NCBI GenBank assembly: GCA_037693485.1
Contig: CM075344.1
Span: 17,320,501-17,384,500 of the forward strand
Direction: 5' to 3'
DNA: 64,000 nucleotides
From: Kitagawia praeruptora
Taxonomy: Eukaryota; Streptophyta; Magnoliopsida; Apiales; Apiaceae
Under the pieces are notes generated by a model. It searched no databases. It was not told where the DNA came from and saw nothing but the letters and a program-made list of their open reading frames with translations. Of this stretch, positions 21,350 through 34,900 are shown one piece after another (position 1 is the first letter of the stretch; every line of letters starts with the position of its first letter). Both the position numbers and the translations under genes were made by a program.

Positions 21350-21987
21350 ATGGTGTAACTTCAGTGGTGAGGAGAGCGAGGGAGGAGTGGAGGTTAAGAT
21401 TCAAGATCAGATCGTACCTAGTACGGATAAGTTCAAGTATCTAGGCTCGATCATCCACAAGGAAGGTGAGGTTGATGACGATGTCAAACATCGTATCAAG
21501 GCTGGGTGGCTAAGGTGGAGGGCAGCGTAAGGGGTGATGTGCGACAAGAAGGTCCCTTTAAAGTTGAAAGGGAAATTCTATAGAGCGGCAATCCGGCCTG
21601 CGATGCTATATGGTTCTTAGTGTTGGGCGGCGAAGAAGGCCCTCGAAAGAAAGCTGGAAGCGGCTGAAATGAGGATGTTGCGGTGGTCGTGTGGGCGCAC
21701 GTTGTTAGATAGAATCCCGAATGGGGTGTTTAGGACCGAGCTTGAAGTGGCGCCTCTTTCTGAGAAAGTCAGGGAAGGGAGGTTGAGATGGTTCGGCCAC
21801 GTCCGTAGAAGGTTGGCTGAAGCCCCAGTGAGGAGGGTCGAGAGTCTTTCGGTGGTTGGGGTGAGGAGGAGAGGCAGACCGAGGAGGTCGTGGGAAGAGC
21901 AGCTTAGGATGGATCTGAAGGCCGTGAACTTGAATGAGACCATGACAGCTGACAGGTGCTCTTGGAGGCGTCATATCAGAGTGGTGG
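21350..21987 (+). pseudogene. RTE-type LINE, C-terminal part of the RT protein (left half, 5' truncated)
   Basis: The frame begins with CNFSGEESEGGVEV and continues through FKYLGSIIHKEGEVDDDVKH, KAGWLRWRAA, LEAAEMRMLRWSCG, the characteristic GRLRWFGHVRRR, and the RRGRPRRSWEEQLRMD motif near the end of plant RTE/BovB-clade ORFs. Stops are present near 21528 and 21618, so it is dead. It is 5' truncated, as LINE copies usually are. It breaks at RVV where the Gypsy element is inserted and resumes at 35744. Confidence 0.9.
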
Positions 21988-24900
21988 TGTAACGCCCCCA
22001 AATCCACCCTGTCCGGGGACCCGGGTCGTCACATTGTCTCAATATCCTGTAGCACACGTTAGCGCAATAATAAAATGAAATATTTAATACATCGGAGCAT
22101 AAAAGTCCCACTCCGCAGATCCAAGATCGGTCTCACAAAATATTACAATACGTCTTAGTACATCTTAGGATAATATCTTACATAAGTTCACAAAGTAGAA
22201 AATAAAGGTTCCAGCTGGATATTCTAATTCTTGTCAGCATAGTCTGGATCTTTTTCCCTTTTCTCTGGATTCCTAGCTGAACGTCTCGCATCTTTCCATC
22301 TTGATAGCTGAACAAAATGTTTTAAAGCAAGAATGAGCAACTATAGTGCTCAGCAAGTTCTTTCATTGCTCGGGGTATAAATATAATAATATTTACCAAA
22401 AGAAATACTCAAAATTTTAATATCGGATATACAATCTGAATTGGCTCAAACTCATCTCGAAAATAGCATACTCGAAAGATTCAATGCTCATCTCGACACA
22501 GAATACTTGAAAGACTCAATATTTATCTCGAAACAGAATATTAAAAAAACTCAATATTCATCTCGAAAATAGAATACTCGAAAGACTAAAAATTCATCTC
22601 GAAACAGAATATTCGAAAGACTCATTTGATATAACTCTGAAAACTCATTATTTAAGAATGAACTGGTCTTCCACCTCACGATATCTCGGTGGGGCGATCA
22701 ACTATCCGACCGAGAATACCGCCTCCAATGACACCGCATTTCGCCCGATCACGGCTACAATACGATATCAACAATATAATATATGTATGAATGCTAGCAT
22801 CATAATGGGTTATTAATTCAACTCTGGCAACGAATGCCAAAATATTCTCGTGTCCGTATTATGGTACACAAGTCTCTCTTTCTCTATAATGGGCCTCTTT
22901 CCCAAAATTGACCAGTAGAATACAGAATTCCCGAATATTTAATGAACAGATGACTTGATAAAAATTCTTCCAGGAAATATTTGTTAATCTGGCGGACTGC
23001 CAGTCTGACTCAATTGCGCCATCAATCCGAACAATGGACTGATGTAAACTCTCAATAATATTTTATTGGTTGACATGAACAAAATGCCAAACCTTGACAA
23101 TAAAGGGCAACTATCTCGAAATAATGAGAATAGTCTTAGAATGAAACAAAATGAGTCGTACTGAACAAGTAGTACTACTCGAATAATTGTAATACTCAAA
23201 ATCGAAGGACGATAAATAGAATGTTTTTCACTTGATAAATGAGTAAAACTCTAACGATTTTAAATAATATAACTCCTATTGGTTGATTCGAACGATGAAC
23301 CAACTAAAAGATAATCAATAAATATTGTCGAATTTGAACAATAAATCCGACCGAGAAGAATGAATTTAACTATCTCGAACGAATGAGAATAGTTTAACTG
23401 AATCAAAATAAATAGTCGCCTCGAATTAATGAGATCGACCCGATAGCAATTGAAAGTCTTCTACGCTTATATGGAATATAATTCGCAAGTAAAGTACTCT
23501 TAACAGTAAAATCATATTGCAACGAGAAAATAATGTTCGAAAGAATCATTGTAGAATAAGAAGCAGCAAAATAAATCTCATAATTTGATAGCTCGAAAAT
23601 AAATACGAATGAATTAACCAGGCTAGAAATATGAAATTTCAAGATTTAGGGTAGGATTGAACTTGCCTCGATCTCGTAGTGCAAATGAATGAAGCTAAAA
23701 TATAAACTCTACCCGTGAACTTGGCTTCGGTCAACAGCTCGGAAAATATTCTCTAAAAATGGCAACCAGAAAATACGTGAGCGATTCGTCAAAATAACAT
23801 ATTCCTGATCCACTAATATAATATTTAAATATAAATAATATTAATAATAATATAATATCTCTTGAAAATCTCTATCATAAATGACGGAAAATAATTCTCG
23901 AATAAATAAATCTCTCTTCGAACTCCAGAATCAAATCTAGAAATTATATACTATTTTTTTTATATCCGTAAATCTCAATTTATTTAATTGTAATAAAATT
24001 CTCATTTAAAAAGGCTCTAATGAATTCTTTATACAATTTAATAATTTAAAAACATTAACCTCTATTTATTCTCAAAACAAAATAATTAACAATCCACTTT
24101 TATTCAATTTAAAACCTAAATTATTATTAATCTCACTAACTAATTTCTCTTCCATTTTTAATCTCTTAAATAATTTAATAATTAATAATAATCCGATCTT
24201 AGCCTCTAAATAATCTGGTCCGATCAAATTACTCAAAATAGTTCGATAATATTTAATATCAATCTTCTAAGATAAAATCAATTTAATTCTATTTATTCAC
24301 AATTAATATCTCTCTTTTTATCAACAAATCAATAAATCTCCAAATTATAGCAAATAATCACAAAATATTTTTATTGATTAAATCAATTATTTATCACCCA
24401 TCATATTCTAATTTTAAAAACTTTCCAATTTAATAAAAAAACCAATTTTATTAACTGTTTATTAATAACCAAATAATATACCGAATAATTAAATTCCCTA
24501 TTATTATATTAATATTGCATTTAACAGAAAATTTCTGTGGACCCCACTTACGGGTCCCACCCCCTCTCCCCTGCGTCTCTCTCGTCTCGCCAGTCTCTCT
24601 GTCTCGCCAGTCTCTCTCTCTCTTTTCTCTATCTCTCTCCCTCAATCTCTCCGAATCTCTCTCAATCTCTCTCTCTGCCCTCATCTCGCTACATCTCTCA
24701 ACCCTTTCCTCCCCTTATCTCTCCATCATCTCTCTCTCTACCCTCGTATCTCTCTCTCCCTCCTTCGATCTCACCCTCTCCGCCGCTCCATCTCTCCCTC
24801 CGCCTCCCTTCGAACCTCCCTCAACCTTTCAATTCTTTCAATCTCTCCCTTCCATCCCCTCGCAGACACACAATACACTCACACATATGTTTACTTACAC

Positions 24901-25787
24901 ACCCACATATTCATCTCATCTCCTCAACAATCTCTCATCTCTCTCCGTTAATCTCTTCGAACAACAACCACAGCAACACTATCGAGCTCCTTCTCAACAA
25001 TCTCTCAACCCCTCTCAACTCCTCTCCCTCGAGCTCTCGTCTCTCTCACTCTCGATTACCGGCAACACCCAACAAATACACAACAACACATATATACACC
25101 TCACTAAACCTCTCCCTCATCTTCGATTCCTACCCCTCTTTTTCTTAACTCCTCTCATCAACACCCACCCATAAACAAGCTAAGCAATTCAAACGAGCCT
25201 ACCAGTGTTAAAACGAAATGACCAAAAACAATTATCCGAAAAGAAAGAAAATAAACTACCTGTAGTACTCTGTTTCATATAGATGCGAAAAAGAAAAGAA
25301 TGGCTGGGTCTTGTTTCTGTGTAAATGAGATAGGAGAATAATGGTGCTCGGTTCAATGAATATAAGGCCCGGCTTTTATGTTTTAAATGACTTAAACGTG
25401 GGGAACAAAACTAAGTGCCCTGAAAACACGGATCATGTTTCCATCCGTGTTTTGTGAAAGTGGATGCTGTCTCTTTCTCCAATGAGTAATAATAATAACG
25501 TTTTCTCCCCATCCGGCTAATTAAAACGGAACTTTATAACCTCGTTTTTTTTTTTTTTAAAATAAATTCGATTCAAAATTAAATCTTATTTTCCTAAATT
25601 TCCTAATTTTAATAAATACCAAATAAATATAATTAATATATATAATATAATATTTACTCACATATGAATATATAAAATTTTAAGATTTTACCAAAAACGG
25701 GTTAATTAAAATATACTAGTGCATTGCTCTTAAATAAACTTTAAATACCACGCAGGAAAAATTATTCGAAAATTCACGGTTATTACA
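21988..25787 (-). repeat. 3' LTR of the Gypsy element
   Basis: 3800 bp. I count about six substitutions and a few homopolymer or CT-repeat length changes against 31946-35743. It contains a series of ~38-bp repeats with CTCGAAA (about 22447-22630), an AT-rich middle and a strong CT-rich block (about 24560-25180). Open frames here are non-coding. Confidence 0.93.
22447..22630. repeat. ~38-bp repeats with CTCGAAA in the Gypsy LTR
   Basis: About five imperfect units of the form AATACTCGAAAGACTCAATA + TTCATCTCGAAACAG. The same array is in the other LTR at about 32405-32590. Confidence 0.75.
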
Positions 25788-25800
25788 GTCTTCCACCCTT
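25788..25800 (-). other. Polypurine tract of the Gypsy element
   Basis: Minus strand AAGGGTGGAAGAC directly abuts the 3' LTR start TGTAATAACC. Confidence 0.75.
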
Positions 25801-25839
25801 ATAGGATTCCGTCCTCGGAATCAAAATTACGCACTAAAC

Positions 25840-26230
25840 AATTCAGGATATTTCCTCCGCATTTCGTTTTCTAATTCCCACGTGGCTTCCTCAACTTGGT
25901 GATTTCTCTAGAATACTTTCAATAAGTTTACTCTTTTAAATCTTAACTCTCGCACTTTAGAATCTAAGATCTATACTCGTTGTTCTTCATATGGTAAATC
26001 AGGACGTAGTTCCACTGATTCGTAGATTATAACATGTCTAAAATCAGAATGGTGTTCTCTTAACGCAGAAATATGAAACACATCATGGATATGCTGAAGG
26101 TCTGGAGGTAGGGCCAACTAATAAGCTAGTGGTCCTATTTTCTTGAGAATCTCAAAAGGTCCTATATATTTAGGGCTCAACTCGCCTTTCTTCTCGAATC
26201 TCATTACTCCTTTTTTAAATGCTCTGTCTT
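25840..26230 (-). pseudogene. Integrase C-terminus (GPF motif) and chromodomain remnant of the Gypsy element
   Basis: On the minus strand the frame reads KKGELSPKYIGPFEILKKIG, then LPPDLQHIHDVFHISALREH, and after a gap NHQVEEATWELENEMRRKYP, the pattern of a plant chromovirus integrase tail and chromodomain. Chromodomains target integration to marked chromatin. Several stops interrupt it, so it is not functional. Confidence 0.75.
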
Positions 26231-26639
26231 TTCTCTTTTGATTTTCATACTTCCTCTGTCGATCCTGAACTACAACTAACTTTTTTTTTTTTTCAAATAA
26301 TTTCGATTGCTTATTTAGTTTGTTGAAGTAGTTCTGGTCCTAGTATTTTCTTCTCTCCTAATTCATTCCAGTATAGAGGTGATCTACACTTCCTTCCGTA
26401 CAATGCTTCATATGGTGCCATACCTATGCTGGAGTGATAACTATTGTTGTAAGTAAACTCAACTAGGGCAAATGATTATCCCAACTTTCTTTGAAATCCT
26501 TGCACAGGCTCTTAATATTACGGAGAGGAAAGAAATGAGGCTGCTCTCCGCGCTTTTCCGAGGTTTTTAATATTGTCCTTTCACTTTGTTCGTCGGTCTG
26601 CGGATGATATGCAGTGTTCAGATATAACTTCGTGCCAAG

Positions 26640-29094
26640 ACATTCCTGAAAACTCTTCCAAAATCAAGAAGTAAAATGGGCGTCTGTATCAGATAAAATT
26701 GAAACAGGCACTCCAGGACGAATCAAAATTTTCCTTCATGTATATGTTCACCAATCTCTCCACGAAGTAACTATCAATAATTGGTAGAAAATGTGCAGAT
26801 TTAGTGATTAGGTCAACAATAACCCAAATTGGATCATGGTTGGCTCTAGTTTGGGGCAATCCTACGACAAAATCCATGGTAATATGTTCCCATTTCCACT
26901 CTGGTATCTCTAAAGGTTGTACTAATCCACTTGGTTGTTGATGCTCTGCCTTCACTTTCTGACATGTTAACCATTTGCTTATTCACTCCATAATCTCTCT
27001 CTTCATGTTAGGCCACTAATAATTTAGCTTGATGTCTTGATACATTTTTGTGCTCCCTGGGTGAATGAATATCTCGAGTTGTGCGCTTCACTCATAATTT
27101 CTTCTTTCAACTCTGTAACATTAGGAATCCATATCCTCGATGCAAATCGCGTAAGTCACTTATCATCTTTTGAACTCAGAAATTCTTCTCCGGTCAACTC
27201 TGATCTTATTTCTTCCATTACTTGTTCCTGACAACGGCGAATCTCCTCGAGTAACTCTGGTTGAAACTGAATGTTGTACACTATTTCATTGTTTTGGACT
27301 GGGATCTCGATCTTAAATTCTATTCTCTTAAATTCTCTGACCAATTCTTCTGAGGTTGTCAACAAGTTAAGTCTTTCCTTTCTACTTAAAGCATCAGCTA
27401 CAACATTAGCCTTCCTTGGGTGGTAGTTTATCAAGCAATCATAGTCTTTGGTAAATTCTAACCATCTTCTCTATCTCATGTTTAATTCCTTCTGCGTGAA
27501 TATATACTTTAAGCTCTTGTAATCTGTGTAAATCTCGCATTTCTCTCCATAAAAGTAATGTCTCTAAATCTTGAGGGTAAAACAATGGCATCAAATTCTA
27601 AATCGTGAGTAGGGTAACGGGACTCATATTCCTTCAGTTGTCTAGAGACGTAAGCTATTACTTTCCCGTGTTGCCACAGAACACATCCTAAATCCCTTTT
27701 ATAAAAATCACGCAATCGCCTTTTTCATCAGGTAAAGTCAACACTAGGGCAGTAGTCAATCTCTTCTTCAATTCCTGAAAGTTGTCTTCGCATTTTGGGG
27801 GTCCATTCGAACTTTTCGCTCTTTCTGGTAAGTCGGGTCAGTGGCGTAGCTATCTTTGAGAAATCCTTCACGAATCTACGATAGTATCCGGCCAATCCGA
27901 GAAAACTCCTAACCTCAGTTGGAGTCTTGGGTCTCTCCCTTTCTACTACGGCTTCTATCTTTGCAGGGTCTACAGAAATCCCTTCGCCGCTCACAATATG
28001 TCCTAAAAATTGAACTTCCTTCGGCCAGAATTCACACTTTCGAAAATTTTGCATATCACTTTTCCTTTCTCAGCGCTTCCAGAACCACACGGAGATGTTT
28101 AGCATGTTCCTTAGGAGACTTCAAGTATATCATAATGTCATCAATAAATACAATCACGAATTTATCCAAGTACCTCTTGAACACACGATTCATCAAATCT
28201 ATAAAAATAGCCGGAGCATTCGTCCATCGAAATCATAACTAGGAATTCATAATGTCCGTATCGTAACCTAAATGCAGTATTAAAAATATCCTCATGCTTC
28301 ATCTTTAGTTGACGATAGTCGGATCTTAATTCAATCTTCAAGAAATGTATAGCTTTCTTAAGTTGGTCAAATCGATCGTCAATTCGAGGCAGAATGTACC
28401 TGTTCTTGATGGTCATCTTGTTTAGTTCACGATAATTAATACATAGTCGCATAGATCCGTCATTCTTCTTCACGAACAAAACTGGAGCTCCCCACGGGGA
28501 TACACTTGGTCTAATTACACCTTTTTCAAGTAAATCTTGCAATTGTGTTGCCAATTCCTTCATTTCCACTGGTGCCACTCTGTACGGCGCCTTCGAGATT
28601 GGTGCAGTTTCTGGTGCTAGGTCGATTGCAAATTTTATCTCTCGATCCGATGGAATTCCAGGCAACTTGTCAGGAAAACATCTCTAAACTGATTTATTAC
28701 AGGGACCTCTTCGATCATATGGGTCGGTTTCTCGGTATCTATCACATGAGCCAGATAGGCTTGTCTTTTAGCTCGAATTATTGACAGAAAATCCTTAGTC
28801 GATTTCCGTCCGTAAAACGAAATTCTTATACCATTAAGTCCATTTAAGCTGACCCTCTTACATCGATAATTCATTTAAGCATCATAACGATAACCAATCC
28901 ATCCCTAGGATTACGTCAAATTTCCTTAACTTAAAAAAAATGAGGTCTGCGTCGAAACGTTGCCCATGTATCTCTATAGAACAATTCGGACACAATCGGT
29001 TTACTGGTATAACTTCTTGATTAGCTTCTTCTATGCTTAGAATTCCCTCTAAGGGCACAGACTCAATATTCAACTGAAACACACACATTCTCAA
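26640..29094 (-). pseudogene. Gypsy pol remnant: protease, RT, RNase H, integrase core
   Basis: Pieces in several frames lie in the correct order on the minus strand. They are the end of the protease region (FDVILGMDWLS, about 28890), RT start (LLEKGVIRPSVSPWGAPVLF, about 28500), RT palm (VIVFIDDIMIYL, about 28130-28170), the RT thumb/RNase H junction (FLGHIVSGEGISVDPAK, about 27990), RNase H end (NVVADALSRKERLN, about 27390), and integrase core (HITMDFVVGLPQ, about 26890). The segment normally holding the first catalytic RT aspartate reads KIELRSDYRQL, so that residue appears replaced. Many stops and frameshifts make the pol non-functional. Confidence 0.88.
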
Positions 29095-31929
29095 AATTTA
29101 CTAGAACTGCGATCATATCGCTCTCGTCAATGGTATCTCTTACAATCATGTTAAAAGTTCTTGATGTCGGCTTGTTGTTAGGAGGTGCTGTAAGTCAAGG
29201 CACTGGATTCTTCTTCGAACGTTGTCTGAAATCTCGGGACATGGGACCTTATGATCCTTGATAACATCTGCCATACTCATATTAAAAGTGTGTATACTTG
29301 GCTTGTCTCCTAGAGGTGTAGCCAATCTTATAACTGTGTTTGCTCTCGGGGTTACTAATATTTTTCGTCCATAATCTCCATTCCTTCCTCATTTGAAGTA
29401 GGAATATCCTTCTTTACGTAGGTTACATAATAATACCAACTCTTTAAAAAATATATTCTGTTCATATAGTCTTGGATGCTTTCGTTTTAAAGAGCTTGAT
29501 CCTCCTATGATTCACAACATACTTAGAATAATACCTGCTAAATATCAACTCAATAATTCTAACTTAAGATATCACTCTCGTGCCTTCAATAGTTCTCTTT
29601 TCACAAAAGGTTTCTTGTTAACTCGGTTATTGATCCTCTTCACAAAACTACTACCACTATTATGAAACTTACTACTCACCATCTCTATTTTTCGGATACG
29701 ATTCACTTCCGTTTTCTACTATGGCCGCTTTCTGCACTAAGGTTGCGTAATTGGTGATTTTAAATATGGTAACTCGATTCTGTATTCAGGGGTTCAATCC
29801 TCGTGAAAATACTTGGCTCTTTTCTCCTCGGTGTCTACATGATAGGGTACGGACATTGAGATTTCAGTAAACTTAGCTTCGAAGTCTGCGACAGTCATCG
29901 TCCCTTGCTTGAGTTCCAAAAACTTAATTCCATTTGATTCTCCAGATACTTGGGAAAATACCTATCTCGAAATAAATTCTGAATCTAATTCACGGTAAGA
30001 CCGCTTTACCCTACATAGCTCTCATTTCTTTAGAATTAGTAAACCTTTTGGTCTCACAATGACTTACTACCAATAAATCTTAATAGTGATGGTATGGTTC
30101 GAGTTTCTCAATCATAAGATTCATTTCTTCTCATAGGGTCTTTTCGTTTTAAAGAAAATCAAGGAATAACTTCCAAATATACCCTTAATTTGGTTTTAGT
30201 CTAGGCCCTGGGTTTTGACTCCTCTTTAAAATCCAAATTATTCTCACTTTGATTCTCAATCGCGGTGTGTTCCATTTAAAGAAATATTGTAGGTATAAAA
30301 GATAAAACACTTGTCGTAGTTGGGCAAGAAAATTTATAAAATACGATAATACATGCCTCAAGAGTTTGAAATATCACAATCATGTTAATTGTCTCAAACA
30401 TTAATCTTAAAACTTCCAAGGTTTAAGTCGCTGTTTAACTACTATACTCAGAAAGAAGATAGTGGACACACGCATTAATGTTCTCTTTCTTTTCCTATAT
30501 GAAAAACAATCACTCTTTCATCAACAAATAATATATCATCAATGTATACTCAATATCGATTCGCTTCACGTTTTTTTTAAAGGATTAAACTCAATAATTG
30601 CTCCGTATTCAAACCAAATTCCTAAAACCTTAATACATAACTATGAAACACCGCATAGGGTTTCGAAGACCTGACTAGTGGTTTAACGCAATAATCTATT
30701 CATATTTAGAAATCGATGCTCCAACTTGAGTTGTTGAAATTTCCATTTCTGGAAGAGAAGTTTCCTCATTTCAAATTTCCTTATATCACTTTTAGAATTC
30801 TTAGGCCCCAATCGTTTTAGGATCCATAAGAACATTGAATAGAGATAACTCATAACGAATAAATGTTAAACACATGTGTATGCTCACTTCTTGATGATGA
30901 GAATCTTTTATAAAAGGATTAACTGAGAGATCATTATGACCATTGAACATCTGCTTTGTTGCATGTATCATTAGGACAACCGTCATAGTACATAAGGTGG
31001 CCAGCCTTTGGTACTCTAATGACAAACAACAGAACAAACGGTGGCGTCCCACCAGACTTCAATCACAGAGACTGATAGTCTTCCCCTATATATAGGGTTG
31101 TTCATCTCAATATCTCAAAGAATGTTAAATATAGGAAGAGATACGAAAAGAATTTGTATTTATGAAAGTATATAATGATGGGTAACTTAACCTCTAAACA
31201 AAATAGGTCCTTTTAAAATAGGATAGAAATTTCCTGAGTAAATTCACATGATAAGATTTATCGATAATCGCTGTTAACGAAGTTATTTAAAGAATGATTT
31301 TTCAACACAAAATAAGCTCTTAGGAACAACAATCGATTCTCGAATAAAGGCGACGCTTGCAGACTCTGGTAGCTCGTCAGGGAAGAAAATCTCTAAAAGA
31401 GAATGTACTAAAAACACATTATCATATAGAACTATTTCAACCTCTATAAGTTATATATCTAGAAAACTAATGTCGATCATGAAATCGTTTAAGAATTTAG
31501 CATCGAACTTGGAACACATAGTTGCATATCTCTTTAAGCCCATCTCTGGTGCACTTACCTCGTGTTGGTCCAACTCTGACTGGTAAAGATATTGACAACA
31601 TTTACAAAATGTGGAAACTCTCCAGGGTATTATCCACCATAACAATAATGGAATCTTAGGCATCCTATCTTTAAATCAGTTGGGAACTAGGGTCCATGCG
31701 AATAAGGTTTAGGACATCTATCTCGAGCGAAACAAAAGTCAACAGATCCGAAAATAGACATCTACAAAGGCAAAGAGTTTCGGTCACAAACAGGTTCTAG
31801 TCGACTATATACGCATATAAATAAGGGTGTAAGGCACTTAGTGCTAAAATCTCAACATCGTATTATACCTCTAAACTCTCACGTCGCGTTATAATTCTAG
31901 GCTCATACGATTCCTAAAAATATAACTAT
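29095..31929 (-). pseudogene. Gypsy gag remnant and leader
   Basis: At about 29690-30015 the minus strand encodes FLELKQGTMTVADFEAKFTE followed by VPYHVDTEEKRAKYF, the retrotransposon gag (capsid) signature of plant Gypsy elements. Outside this the region is degenerate in all frames. I could not locate a CCHC zinc knuckle. The part to the right (about 30100-31929) should be the gag N-terminus and leader but has no open frame. Confidence 0.65.
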
Positions 31930-31941
31930 GCTCTGATACCA
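31930..31941 (-). other. Primer-binding site of the Gypsy element (iMet tRNA)
   Basis: Minus strand TGGTATCAGAGC, 4 nt from the end of the 5' LTR. Confidence 0.9.
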
Positions 31942-31945
31942 AAAC

Positions 31946-34900
31946 TGTAACGCCCCCAAATCCACCCTGTCCGGGGACCCGGGTCGTCACATTGTCTCAA
32001 TATCCTGTAGCACACGTTAGCGCAATAATAAAATGAAATATTTAATACATCGGAGCATAAAAGTCCCACTCCGCAGATCCAAGATCGGTCTCACAAAATA
32101 TTACAATACGTCTTAGTACATCTTAGGATAATATCTTACATAAGTTCACAAAGTAGAAAATAAAGGTTCCAGCTGGATATTCTAATTCTTGTCAGCATAG
32201 TCTGGATCTTTTTCCCTTTTCTCTGGATTCCTAGCTGAACGTCTCGCATCTTTCCATCTTGATAGCTGAACAAAATGTTTTAAAGCAAGAATGAGCAACT
32301 ATAGTGCTCAGCAAGTTCTTTCATTGCTCGGGGTATAAATATAATAATATTTACCAAAAGAAATACTCAAAATTTTAATATCGGATATACAATCTGAATT
32401 GGCTCAAACTCATCTCGAAAATAGCATACTCGAAAGATTCAATGCTCATCTCGACACAGAATACTTGAAAGACTCAATATTTATCTCGAAACAGAATATT
32501 AAAAAAACTCAATATTCATCTCGAAAATAGAATACTCGAAAGACTAAAAATTCATCTCGAAACAGAATATTCGAAAGACTCATTTGATATAACTCTGAAA
32601 ACTCATTATTTAAGAATGAACTGGTCTTCCACCTCACGATATCTCGGTGGGGCGATCAACTATCCGACCGAGAATACCGCCTCCAATGACACCGCATTTC
32701 GCCCGATCACGGCTACAATACGATATCAACAATATAATATATGTATGAATGCTAGCATCATAATGGGTTATTAATTCAACTCTGGCAACGAATGCCAAAA
32801 TATTCTCGTGTCTGTATTATGGTACACAAGTCTCTCTTTCTCTATAATGGGCCTCTTTCCCAAAATTGACCAGTAGAATACAGAATTCCCGAATATTTAA
32901 TGAACAGATGACTTGATAAAAATTCTTCCAGGAAATATTTGTTAATCTGGCGGACTGCCAGTCTGACTCAATTGCGCCATCAATCCGAACAATGGACTGA
33001 TGTAAACTCTCAATAATATTTTATTGGTTGACATGAACAAAATGCCAAACCTTGACAATAAAGGGCAACTATCTCGAAATAATGAGAATAGTCTTAGAAT
33101 GAAACAAAATGAGTCGTACTGAACAAGTAGTACTACTCGAATAATTGTAATACTCAAAATCGAAGGACGATAAATAGAATGTTTTTCACTTGATAAATGA
33201 GTAAAACTCTAACGATTTTAAATAATATAACTCCTATTGGTTGATTCGAACGATGAACCAACTAAAAGATAATCAATAAATATTGTCAAATTTGAACAAT
33301 AAATCCGACCGAGAAGAATGAATTTAACTATCTCGAACGAATGAGAATAGTTTAACTGAATCAAAATAAATAGTCGCCTCGAATTAATGAGATCGACCCG
33401 ATAGCAATTGAAAGTCTTCTACGCTTATAGGGAATATAATTCGCAAGTAAAGTACTCTTAACAGTAAAATCATATTGCAACGAGAAAATAATGTTCGAAA
33501 GAATCATTGTAGAATAAGAAGCAGCAAAATAAATCTCATAATTTGATAGCTCGAAAATAAATACGAATGAATTAACCAGGCTAGAAATATGAAATTTCAA
33601 GATTTAGGGTAGGATTGAACTTGCCTCGATCTCGTAGTGCAAATGAATGAAGCTAAAATATAAACTCTACCCGTGAACTTGGCTTCGGTCAACAGCTCGG
33701 AAAATATTCTCTAAAAATGGCAACCAGAAAATACGTGAGCGATTCGTCAAAATAACATATTCCTGATCCACTAATATAATATTTAAATATAAATAATATT
33801 AATAATAATATAATATCTCTTGAAAATCTCTATCATAAATGACGGAAAATAATTCTCGAATAAATAAATCTCTCTTCGAACTCCAGAATCAAATCTAGAA
33901 ATTATATACTATTTTTTTATATCCGTAAATCTCAATTTATTTAATTGTAATAAAATTCTCATTTAAAAAGGCTCTAATGAATTCTTTATACAATTTAATA
34001 ATTTAAAAACATTAACCTCTATTTATTCTCAAAACAAAATAATTAACAATCCACTTTTATTCAATTTAAAACCTAAATTATTATTAATCTCACTAACTAA
34101 TTTCTCTTCCATTTTTAATCTCTTAAATAATTTAATAATTAATAATAATCCGATCTTAGCCTCTAAATAATCTGGTCCGATCAAATTACTCAAAATAGTT
34201 CGATAATATTTAATATCAATCTTCTAAGATAAAATCAATTTAATTCTATTTATTCACAATTAATATCTCTCTTTTTATCAACAAATCAATAAATCTCCAA
34301 ATTATGGCAAATAATCACAAAATATTTTTATTGATTAAATCAATTATTTATCACCCATCATATTCTAATTTTAAAAACTTTCCAATTTAATAAAAAAACC
34401 AATTTTATTAACTGTTTATTAATAACCAAATAATATACCGAATAATTAAATTCCCTATTATTATATTAATATTGCATTTAACAGAAAATTTCTGTGGACC
34501 CCACTTACGGGTCCCACCCCCTCTCCCCTGCGTCTCTCTCGTCTCGCCAGTCTCTCTGTCTCGCCAGTCTCTCTCTCTCTTTTCTCTATCTCTCTCCCTC
34601 AATCTCTCCGAATCTCTCTCAATCTCTCTCTCTGCCCTCATCTCGCTACCTCTCTCAACCCTTTCCTCCCCTTATCTCTCCATCATCTCTCTCTCTCTAC
34701 CCTCGTATCTCTCTCTCCCTCCTTCGATCTCACCCTCTCCGCCGCTCCATCTCTCCCTCCGCCTCCCTTCGAACCTCCCTCAACCTTTCAATTCTTTCAA
34801 TCTCTCCCTTCCATCCCCTCGCAGACACACAATACACTCACACATATGTTTACTTACACACCCACATATTCATCTCATCTCCTCAACAATCTCTCATCTC

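Noticed and set aside
22984..23642. Small minus-strand frames duplicated at 32942-33600
   Set aside because: Both lie in the Gypsy LTRs and are identical because the LTRs are; no evidence of coding.
24515..25174. Ser/Leu/Pro-rich open frames here and at 34472-35133
   Set aside because: They come from the CT-rich block of the Gypsy LTRs and are present in both LTR copies; no domain.
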